Assembly (NCBI GenBank): GCA_963743595.1
Contig: CAVURW010000166.1
Span: 1-43,082 of the forward strand
Reading direction: 5' to 3'
Length of the DNA: 43,082 nucleotides
Source of the DNA: CAVURW01 sp963743595
GTDB lineage: Bacteria > Verrucomicrobiota > Verrucomicrobiia > Methylacidiphilales > UBA1321
Positions 17,746 to 25,751 of this stretch are shown piece after piece. The position numbers and the translations under genes were made by a program. How positions within the stretch are numbered: the first letter of the stretch is position 1; every line of letters begins with the position of its first letter. Below the pieces are notes generated by a model. The model was not told the DNA's origin. It made no database searches and worked only from the letters and a program-made list of their open reading frames with translations.

Positions 17746-20700
17746 ATGAACCTCAGACCAAGAAAATCGAAGGACGCGGCTCGGGACGGTTTCATTCTCA
17801 TTGCTTCAATCCTGGTAATAAGCCTGCTCACGATTCTGGTGGTTGCATCTACCGTGCTTTCTGAAATAGAAATTCAGGCCCAGTACAATGCTTCGCGGGT
17901 CGAGATGGCCCGTCAAAACGCACTCTTTGGGTTGTCCGAAGCACTCAACCAAATTCAAACTGCCACAGGTCCAGACTGTCGCGTAACGGCACGTGCCGAT
18001 ATCCTTAGCACGAACAGTTTTGCGGTTCCGCAGCCGACTTCATACGGCTACGCCAACACTCAGCCTGCGACCGATAGCGGCCAATCGTTCTGGACGGGTG
18101 TGTGGCGCAACAACAGCGGGGATTTTAATGGTTGTGCGGGCAATGGTTCTTCGGCGACCGATCCCGCCTGGGGGCAAGGTCCCGGACCTGGAGCTTCATT
18201 CCTCTACTACGACTATTTTCCCAATGGAAGCGCCAATTCCACGCCAGGTTCGACCGCCCTAAATTCGGCCACCTTTCCCAGCCGAAATCAGCTCTACAAT
18301 CTTTCCAATACGACGTGGCTGATTTCGTGGCCCGGTACATCTCATCCAGATCCTACGGCATCGTTGTCAAGCCAGCTGGGAAATGTTGCGTTCCCGTCCA
18401 TCTCCAATCCTTCCAATACGGTGTCGGGTATTAGCCTGGTGGTTCCGATGATTAAGAATGTGAACCTCCAAAGTTCGGCAAATTCCGTTCTGAGCGGTGG
18501 CTCTGGAGCAGGCACTTCCGTAAACGCTCCGCGGGTTCCCATTCTGGCGACGGTTCCCGGTTCTACGACACCCGTAACGGTTGGCTCTTTCGCTTATTGG
18601 GTCGCAGACGAAGGCATTAAAGCGAAGGTAAACATTCCCGACCCTTATCTCGGATTGAATCCGAATACGCCCTCCAATTTTTTACAATCCCAGCCCCACT
18701 TTCAAGTCGCACAGAGCCCCGCTGTGAATCAATCGTTAGCGCTCAACACCGGCGGCGGTTTTAGCGCATCGAGTGCAATTGATCTGCGAAGCTCCCCGAC
18801 GATCATTCCCACGCTCGCTTCAAGCAGCTATGGCGACACGGCCAGCAACCCATCTACGTGGAGCGATTTTGCAATCAACCCCAACACATACTCATCCGAT
18901 TTTACGGTCGATAGCCTCGGAGTTATTGCTGACAATTTTAATGGCGGCTTGCGTCAGGACCTGACAGCCGGTTTGGAAAATCAATCGGTTTGGTGGAGCC
19001 ATTTCTCGAACTATTCGAAAACTCCTTCGGCACCTAACAACCCTCCCGAACAGGCCATGAAGCTCTACAGCATTAACGCGATTTGCAGCGGTAGCGGCGG
19101 CGGTGTTACACAAACCGCTCACGGGATTTGTTTGGATGGTATGCGATGGGATTCTCTCTTCCTCTACTACAATCTTTACAAGGTTCAGATGCCCTCCCCC
19201 TGTCAGACAAAATTCGGAAATTATGGTTACAACGGAATTGGTTCCCAATGCACGAGCGGGATCTCTGGCTCTGCGAGTGCCGGCTCAATCCCCACCGTAA
19301 GTGCCCGATGTTACGAAGAGAACGACGGCTCGGTGCCTCTGGAGATCGACCCGATCTATCCCCGGCTCGCGCTGTGGTCTCACAGCATTAGCGTGGCTCT
19401 TAACGAGCTGAAGGCACCCCTAGGCACGCGACCTAGCGGAACGGCCGGTCAGTACGATCTGCTCCTCTACGCCAACCCAAATATGGTGCTCTACAATCCC
19501 TGGGACGTGAATCTGCAGCCGCCCATAACCAAGACGGTCATGGGAGCGGTTGAGCTGATAAGCAATATTTCAGCTGTCACCTCTTCGGCGGGCAATTCCG
19601 CGACCTCACCGCCGACTCCTCCCAGTGCTATAAACGACTATAATCGGTTTTCCATCAATGGAGCTAGCCCGCCACACGATTCCGTTACCCCTGGTGATGC
19701 CGGAGGAACGTATACGCAAGCCGGCGTGCTCGGTGGCAACTCCATCTCGACATCAAACCAATCAGCTCTCGATTCCGCACCCTTTATGCCGGGCGAACTG
19801 CGAGTGTTTGGAGTCACGAAGAACATAACATTGGCTCCCACCCAGTTCTCTCCTTACTATTCAAGAGGACTACCCTGTACGAATTGTGATACGTACACCG
19901 ACTCTAATTCGGAGGACCTCCAGTCTTCCGGGTATGCCTACGGAAACTATGTCGGCGTGGAATGCCAATTAACGACGCCCTTAAGTGCGTTTCATGACGA
20001 TAATCTCAATATTTGCGGTATTCCAACGCTTCGATCTAGTAACGCTGCCATTTATCTAAATAATTATTCATTGTGGCCGGATCAAGCTACGACATCGACT
20101 TCCAACAACACCAAGATCGGTTACCCAAATTTTCCCTCATTCGGTCAATTCGGTTGGACTTCGACGGTCGTTGATACGGTCGGAAACCTCGTCGCAGCGG
20201 GAACGACATCGCCTCCGACGCCCAAGCTGATCGCGGCTTATGTAGACCGGATGGCAGGTGTCTTTAATTCGCAGGCAATTCCCACTATCAATTCCTCCAG
20301 CGGTATCAGCAGCGGCACGAGCGGAGCGTTCCAATCGGCATTTCCCGGATTCGTTGCTGGCGGAAGCTTTTTTAATCCTCTCGAAATTGATCGAAATGCC
20401 TACTCCAGAGATTTCTACAACACGGGAAAGATTTCAATGCTCGCATCGAGCCAGAGCGATGTAAATCTGACCTGGGTCAACTCGTTGAGTCCCACTTCCT
20501 ATATCCAGACCGGTTGGCAGCCGGACTCTGTTGGTCGAGGGACCACAAATCCAAATGTGGTCATTAAGAGCATTCCCCGACAGCCGCTGATTTCTCTGGG
20601 GCAATTCAAGAACATGACCTGCCATTATTATCTGTACTCGAATATATATGACGGCTCTATCGAGTTGAACTTCTCTTTTTGCCCGCTCGGTGGGTCTTAT

Positions 20701-22008
20701 CAACAGGGAATTCCAACCTCCTCGCCCTTCGCTATCGACTCCCAATCGAATCTTTACCAGGACGACAATTTCTTGGCAAATGAGGCACTTTTCGATTCGT
20801 ACTTCTTATCGACCGTTCCCCCATCCAGTTTCAACGCCTCTAGTGGTTGGTCTGATGATCAAGCATGGCCCATCTCGGCAGCGAGTTTTAATCAGACCTA
20901 CATCAACTCTAATCGACCTCTTCCGAATTCGCGACTTGTCTACTACGCACGTCCCCAAAGCAGCGTCTCTCCCAGCCACGGAAATCCTCCGGCGAGTACT
21001 CAATTCCCGAATGTTGCCGACTTACAATGCCCTAACAGTTCAACTGCAAATCTTCGAAAGCCAGCTGCGAATCTCCTGATAAACGGAGCGTTTAATATCA
21101 ATTCAACGTCGGTTGCCGCGTGGGAAGCCCTGCTCACCAGTACCAGCGGCAAGACAAACAAACTCAGCGTCGTTAATGCCTCTCCGAGTACTCTTCCAGC
21201 CTCACCCACCGCTTCTCAGAGCCTGCTTTCGTTCGGTACAACAGACATACCCTTTTTGAATTTTGGATCGCCTATTTGGATTGCGACCCCATCGAATCCG
21301 ACGCCCGTTCCGAACTCAGCCCTTTTTGGCGTAGTGAAGTTAACGAACACAGATATTGCGAACCTCGCCAAGCAGATCGTCGCACAAGTTCAGGCACGTG
21401 GCCCTGCGCTCAGCCTCGGCGATTTTCTCAATCATCGCCTAACTGGAACAGCCAACGCCCTATCCGACTCGGGTCTCCTACAAGCCGCCATTGACGCAGC
21501 CAACTTGGGTAATAATTCTTCGGTCCCTGCATCCCTTGGCGGTCAGGCTCAAACGGGCTTTTCCAATATGGAAAACCCTGTGACGGGAACGTTTCCATCG
21601 GGTTTTGCCGCCGATATTCAGCCGCCTGCTCCCTCTAATTCGGCGATGGGTACGCCGGGTACTCTGACTCAGGCAGATATTTTGCAAGCCATTGCACCGG
21701 TAATAGCCGCCCGTTCAGACACGTTTACGGTACGTGTTTGCGGGCAGGCGATTAATCCTCAGACGGGAATAACTGAAGCTTCGGTGTGGGGTGAAGCTGT
21801 GGTTCAGCGACTTCCCGAATATCTCTACTCCGCAGAGAATGGTCAATCCGATGGCACGTCAGCCGCCTCATATAACTTCGCCTACGATTCTCCGAGCCCC
21901 ACCACCCAAAATTCGCTCGGACTCTTGGGTATTACGAATGCGAACCGAGTTTTCGGTCGCCGCTTCAAAATCGTCTCCTTTCGCTGGCTAAATCAAAATG
22001 AAATCTAA
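17746..22008 (+). CDS. Verru_Chthon cassette protein A-like exported protein
   Basis: A 1420-residue protein with a short basic N-terminus (MNLRPRKSKDAARDG) followed by one hydrophobic helix (FILIASILVISLLTILVVAS) and then SEIEIQAQYN. This prepilin-like start matches type II/IV pseudopilin-type minor components. The rest is Ser/Asn/Thr-rich, low in charge, with scattered Cys, and ends in LNQNEI. Length, N-terminus and composition fit Verru_Chthon cassette protein A, whose members usually lie beside smaller prepilin-like proteins B, C and D. None of those is present here. The small exported protein at 21998 overlaps its 3' end by 11 bp. Lying between polysaccharide lyase genes, it may be an outer or extracellular assembly component for polysaccharide binding or secretion; this is inference. 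Confidence 0.78.
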   Translation: MNLRPRKSKDAARDGFILIASILVISLLTILVVASTVLSEIEIQAQYNASRVEMARQNALFGLSEALNQIQTATGPDCRVTARADILSTNSFAVPQPTSYGYANTQPATDSGQSFWTGVWRNNSGDFNGCAGNGSSATDPAWGQGPGPGASFLYYDYFPNGSANSTPGSTALNSATFPSRNQLYNLSNTTWLISWPGTSHPDPTASLSSQLGNVAFPSISNPSNTVSGISLVVPMIKNVNLQSSANSVLSGGSGAGTSVNAPRVPILATVPGSTTPVTVGSFAYWVADEGIKAKVNIPDPYLGLNPNTPSNFLQSQPHFQVAQSPAVNQSLALNTGGGFSASSAIDLRSSPTIIPTLASSSYGDTASNPSTWSDFAINPNTYSSDFTVDSLGVIADNFNGGLRQDLTAGLENQSVWWSHFSNYSKTPSAPNNPPEQAMKLYSINAICSGSGGGVTQTAHGICLDGMRWDSLFLYYNLYKVQMPSPCQTKFGNYGYNGIGSQCTSGISGSASAGSIPTVSARCYEENDGSVPLEIDPIYPRLALWSHSISVALNELKAPLGTRPSGTAGQYDLLLYANPNMVLYNPWDVNLQPPITKTVMGAVELISNISAVTSSAGNSATSPPTPPSAINDYNRFSINGASPPHDSVTPGDAGGTYTQAGVLGGNSISTSNQSALDSAPFMPGELRVFGVTKNITLAPTQFSPYYSRGLPCTNCDTYTDSNSEDLQSSGYAYGNYVGVECQLTTPLSAFHDDNLNICGIPTLRSSNAAIYLNNYSLWPDQATTSTSNNTKIGYPNFPSFGQFGWTSTVVDTVGNLVAAGTTSPPTPKLIAAYVDRMAGVFNSQAIPTINSSSGISSGTSGAFQSAFPGFVAGGSFFNPLEIDRNAYSRDFYNTGKISMLASSQSDVNLTWVNSLSPTSYIQTGWQPDSVGRGTTNPNVVIKSIPRQPLISLGQFKNMTCHYYLYSNIYDGSIELNFSFCPLGGSYQQGIPTSSPFAIDSQSNLYQDDNFLANEALFDSYFLSTVPPSSFNASSGWSDDQAWPISAASFNQTYINSNRPLPNSRLVYYARPQSSVSPSHGNPPASTQFPNVADLQCPNSSTANLRKPAANLLINGAFNINSTSVAAWEALLTSTSGKTNKLSVVNASPSTLPASPTASQSLLSFGTTDIPFLNFGSPIWIATPSNPTPVPNSALFGVVKLTNTDIANLAKQIVAQVQARGPALSLGDFLNHRLTGTANALSDSGLLQAAIDAANLGNNSSVPASLGGQAQTGFSNMENPVTGTFPSGFAADIQPPAPSNSAMGTPGTLTQADILQAIAPVIAARSDTFTVRVCGQAINPQTGITEASVWGEAVVQRLPEYLYSAENGQSDGTSAASYNFAYDSPSPTTQNSLGLLGITNANRVFGRRFKIVSFRWLNQNEI

Positions 22009-22750
22009 ACACCTCTTCCTAACCATTCTGATATTCTCGGCGATGATCGAGTTATCAACTGCACAAGACTCCCCACAACCGAGCCATTTCCGAGCCCTGT
22101 CCTGGAAAGCAGGAGTGACCGATCTCGTATTGGCCCAGGTGGCCCCACCGGCCCCGGATCCCACCGATCCAACCAAGTCACTCCCGCCAGACCCCGATTA
22201 CAAAGAAACACCAGTCAATATCCTGGCGGTGGGCCGTTCTCCCTTTTATCCCTACGACCGCTCCAAGCCTCTCTACTTTGTACGGCATAAAGGCAACCTG
22301 TTCAAAACCGTTGCAACTGTCGATCTATCCACTTCACCCAACCTCCCGCTTCTGTTTTTCATTCCAACGAGAGACCCCGATTCCTTCCAAGTGCGGGTTG
22401 TTCCAGACGACGCACAAAGTTTCCCGGGCGGCTCTTTTCGATTCGTAAATATGAGTAACATTCCGATAACGGTTTTTCTATGCGGTCAGCCGAAAGCGGT
22501 CGGCTCCGGTCAGATCGAAACGATCTCTCCTCGTCCACGTGTTCCCGGCCGCGTGGATATGGTGATGGTGAGTACTTCAGACAATCGACAACAGTATTCT
22601 AATCTCTGGGCTATCTCGGGCCAGATCCGGTACCTCATGTTTATTGCTGAAAATCCTAGTGCCCCCGGTCACGTCGATTGCCTCCGTTTGCCTGATCCGG
22701 TAGCGAGTTCCGCTGATCCGAACCAACAAAAAGTTCCTGCCGTTCAGTAG
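21998..22750 (+). CDS. small exported protein, partner of the Verru_Chthon A-like protein
   Basis: The 250-residue product has a signal peptide (MKSKHLFLTILIFSAMIELSTAQ). The mature protein is rich in Pro and beta-forming residues with no helix-rich part, and has a single Cys pair region at most. Its start lies inside the end of the preceding gene (11-bp overlap), so translation is coupled. I recognise no named domain; beta-sandwich structure is likely. The coupling suggests it works with the 1420-residue protein, perhaps as a chaperone or subunit. Confidence 0.7.
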   Translation: MKSKHLFLTILIFSAMIELSTAQDSPQPSHFRALSWKAGVTDLVLAQVAPPAPDPTDPTKSLPPDPDYKETPVNILAVGRSPFYPYDRSKPLYFVRHKGNLFKTVATVDLSTSPNLPLLFFIPTRDPDSFQVRVVPDDAQSFPGGSFRFVNMSNIPITVFLCGQPKAVGSGQIETISPRPRVPGRVDMVMVSTSDNRQQYSNLWAISGQIRYLMFIAENPSAPGHVDCLRLPDPVASSADPNQQKVPAVQ

Positions 22751-22774
22751 TCCTGTTGAGTTTACCGTCAACTT

Positions 22775-22797
22775 CTAATGCTTTCTTCAAACATTAG
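22775..22797. promoter_or_regulatory. palindromic operator candidate upstream of lyase 2
   Basis: Left arm CTAATGCTT (22775-22783), spacer TCTTC, right arm AAACATTAG (22789-22797); the arms pair at 8 of 9 positions. The 14 bases TTTCTTCAAACATT are identical to those at 10101-10114 before lyase 1. It lies about 60 bp before the lyase 2 start and 25 bp after the previous stop, so a hairpin-terminator role is also possible, though no T run follows. Confidence 0.55.
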
Positions 22798-22857
22798 CGG
22801 GTTCTGTACTTGCGGTCCTACAAAGCCCAGACATTCAACTTTAGAAACGATAAAATC

Positions 22858-25560
22858 ATGAATTATCAGATGCCTCGAAACTTTGGCGGCTTGATAGCTG
22901 GATTCCTGCTGTTCAACCCGCAATTGTGTCCAGCAGCGAATGATGTCTCGAGCCTTCCAGTTCCCTGGCCACCAGTAGAGAAAGTTTCCGAGTCGCCATT
23001 CGCAGGCATGACATGCGACTCGTATTCGCCCGCTACCGATAGCGGAGGAAGAATTAATCCGAAATGGGGAGACGAGATCCCCACCGATTTCGGCTCTCGC
23101 AAGGTGACTTTTGATTTGTCAGGCATTCGTGCCGTTAATCAGATTCCGGAACCTGGGATTCATCCACGCATTTACTGCACGCCTGCGGATTTGAGTGACA
23201 TTCGTCGTCGATTAAAGGAGACGCACTGCGGTCAGGAAGCCTGGAAAAATTTGCTTTGCCTCACCAATATGATGAAAGGCAAGTATGACCCCAAGGCAGA
23301 TTACGCCCAGCTCGGAGTTGACGCACAACCCCAGGATCGCTTTGGCAGTCGTGTCCAATTAACCCGCATTGGGACGACTAAGAACTCAGAAGCTGCGGCT
23401 AAATATCAGGCTCTGATCCAGGGGGACTTAACGCAGGATGTTCGCGGCTTTTGGCCAGTATTTGAGCTGGAGGCCTTTCGTTGTTGGATTGAGGACGATA
23501 AAGCCGCCGCGACCGACCTTGCTGCCGCTATCAGTACAGCAGTTAAAATAGCCCAGGCCAAACGAGCCTCGGCAAGTATGGGCAAGGATTTGCCCCCCGG
23601 CCAACCGATTGGAGGGATACGCCTAGCTGCGACTTATGACTTCCTTTACAATTATCTGTCATCCGAACAGCGTAAGAATTTTCATGATGAATTAGCCAAT
23701 GGTTCCTGGAGCCATGACAATTATGGGACGTTCAACGCAGCGGAGGCTTCCCGCAGCAATTGGGCTACCTTTTCCTACTGGCTTATCGAAGTCCTGGCGA
23801 TCGAAGGCGAACCTGGGTTTAACGATCTGAAAGTTCGCGGCATGTACCGCGGTTGGCGGAATCTATACACGTACGGATGGTTCGAGTCAGGTGCCACCTT
23901 TGAAGGAGAAGCCAAGGATCAGTTGGGAATGGATGGCGTTCTGATGTTTGCCTTGCGATCTCAGGCTTATGGATTCGAAAATCTCGCTGGTCATCCTTAC
24001 TTGCGGGCATATGCCACCAATTTTCTGCCTAAGAGTGTGCTTCCAGGAGGGAATGGTTTTGTTAAATACGATCTTTTGGGAGGCGTCCACGGACGTCCGT
24101 TACCTGCTGACTTGATTGGCCTCAAATATCTCATTCCGAATGATAAGGTCATCGATTGGGCTTATCGGATGGCGGTGGGAGAACACTACGAAAACCTTCC
24201 GAATCGCAGCGAAATCGGGTGGTTTAACGCGGAGGATGGCGGCGGTTATGCAGACCCGCTTTTGCCGTTCTTGATTTATGCATCAGACTTTGATCCTGCG
24301 AACAGCAATCCCCAATCGTTAGGTATCAGCAATACGTTTTTCTGTGGCGAACGCGCCCTCATGATGACACGTAGTAGTTGGGATAAAGACGCTCTGATGC
24401 TCAATCTACACGTGCGCGGTGCCAATGGAGGACACCCCTTTGCCGATAGGAACTCAATCATGCTGGCAGGCGCAGGCCGCGTCTGGGCCTCAATGAATGG
24501 CTGGGCGGATCGATGTTCTCTAAACATTCATAACAGCGAGGTGGTTATTGACGATCATCCACAAAACGAGCACGTCCCAGCTCGCATGGTCGATTTTTCA
24601 GATCAACCTGACGCCACGTTTGCGGTTGGAGATGCCAAATATGCCTGGGACTGGGATTGGCATAACATACCACCAAACGGCAAGCTTTCGTTCAGCGCGG
24701 ATGATTTTACCAGCGGGTCTGTCGTTCCAAAAAGCGGCGAGGAACTGGACCCTCATTGCATCAATGATTTTAGCTTTCTGAAGCGCGATTTCGCCTATTT
24801 AAATGCCCCATTCAATAGAGGCGTTCCGAGCTGGCTCATGAGAAAAGGTGCTTTCGATGCGATTGCGCGAAAGCCAAATTATCCCGTCGAACGCGCGTTT
24901 CGAACCGCCGGTCTGGTGCGAGGGAAACATCCCTATGCCTTGGTCATCGACGATATTCAGAAGGACGATCAAGCGCACGATTACAACTGGTACATGAATC
25001 TGGAATACGATGTTCAAATCGCCAAACTTCAAAAAATCAACGATCACCAAATCGATCTGATCCTAACGGGTGCCGATCCCTCGCAAGTCCATGCTCCAGT
25101 TGTCGGCGGAAGGCAAAAGGATCCGCCACTCACCCCGAGCCTCGCAGATCCCTCGAAAATTCCCACAGGACAGCCGATGCTTCTTGTACGGTTCCTAAAT
25201 CTCAACAACACCGAGCCTGACAAGATCGCCACCGAAGCAAAGACTCCAACTATTCTTGAGGACGCAGTGCCTCCAAATTCCAGCGGCCACGCAGCAAACC
25301 GCGTCCGGCGCTTGGCTGTTCCCGTGCGGGCTGTCAGTCCAGATTTCAAGGTTCTTCTCTTTCCCTACCACCAAGGCGATGTTCTCCCAATTACCACTTC
25401 GAGCGGTACGAACGCCGTCAATGTAGCTTGGCCCGACCAAGTCGATCAGATTGGGTTTAGTCCTTCAACGACGGGTAAAACCGATGTTTCGGTTACCCGT
25501 GGCGGTGAAAAGTTGGTGACGCTGAACAAGCCGATCGCGCCGTTAAAGGAGTCAAAGTAA
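22858..25560 (+). CDS. heparinase II/III-like polysaccharide lyase (lyase 2)
   Basis: From ATG 22858 the product has 900 residues and an export signal (LIAGFLLFNPQLCPAAN). It matches lyase 1 along its whole length: GIHPRIYCTPADLSDIRRR against GVHPRIFFSREDIPALRQR, DNYGTFNAAEASRSNWATF, EGEPGFNDLKVRGMYRGWRN, and GGHPFADRNSIMLAGAGR in the beta-sandwich. The C-terminus ends where lyase 1 continues into its LamG domain. The two probably arose by duplication and then gained or lost the binding module. Likely action is beta-elimination of a uronic-acid-containing polysaccharide outside the cytosol. The frame reaches 22810 upstream, but the ATG at 22858 gives the better signal peptide. Confidence 0.82.
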   Translation: MNYQMPRNFGGLIAGFLLFNPQLCPAANDVSSLPVPWPPVEKVSESPFAGMTCDSYSPATDSGGRINPKWGDEIPTDFGSRKVTFDLSGIRAVNQIPEPGIHPRIYCTPADLSDIRRRLKETHCGQEAWKNLLCLTNMMKGKYDPKADYAQLGVDAQPQDRFGSRVQLTRIGTTKNSEAAAKYQALIQGDLTQDVRGFWPVFELEAFRCWIEDDKAAATDLAAAISTAVKIAQAKRASASMGKDLPPGQPIGGIRLAATYDFLYNYLSSEQRKNFHDELANGSWSHDNYGTFNAAEASRSNWATFSYWLIEVLAIEGEPGFNDLKVRGMYRGWRNLYTYGWFESGATFEGEAKDQLGMDGVLMFALRSQAYGFENLAGHPYLRAYATNFLPKSVLPGGNGFVKYDLLGGVHGRPLPADLIGLKYLIPNDKVIDWAYRMAVGEHYENLPNRSEIGWFNAEDGGGYADPLLPFLIYASDFDPANSNPQSLGISNTFFCGERALMMTRSSWDKDALMLNLHVRGANGGHPFADRNSIMLAGAGRVWASMNGWADRCSLNIHNSEVVIDDHPQNEHVPARMVDFSDQPDATFAVGDAKYAWDWDWHNIPPNGKLSFSADDFTSGSVVPKSGEELDPHCINDFSFLKRDFAYLNAPFNRGVPSWLMRKGAFDAIARKPNYPVERAFRTAGLVRGKHPYALVIDDIQKDDQAHDYNWYMNLEYDVQIAKLQKINDHQIDLILTGADPSQVHAPVVGGRQKDPPLTPSLADPSKIPTGQPMLLVRFLNLNNTEPDKIATEAKTPTILEDAVPPNSSGHAANRVRRLAVPVRAVSPDFKVLLFPYHQGDVLPITTSSGTNAVNVAWPDQVDQIGFSPSTTGKTDVSVTRGGEKLVTLNKPIAPLKESK

Positions 25561-25561
25561 A

Positions 25562-25705
25562 CGCATTACGAGAAAGCTTGAAACGAGTGAAATCTTATTC
25601 TACGCGATGGCAACTTTCGGTCTTTCGCTCGCCTTTGATCAAGCCGGGGACCTGTTTGTTGCAACGAACGGTGTTAATCATGATCACTTCCTGCCGTGTT
25701 TATAA
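25562..25705 (+). pseudogene. fragment resembling an NHL-type beta-propeller repeat
   Basis: Directly after the lyase 2 stop, one frame reads ATFGLSLAFDQAGDLFVATN and stops at 25703-25705. This is the characteristic NHL/beta-propeller blade pattern (GLAFDxxGNLFVA). Only about one blade is present, with no start or signal peptide, so it looks like the remains of a deleted or interrupted gene between lyase 2 and GH3. The GH3 signal peptide starts at 25752. The assignment rests on one short motif. Confidence 0.4.
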
Positions 25706-25751
25706 AGCTTCCCAATTCCAGCAAGTTGAAAATCTTTATTTAAGCGATTTT

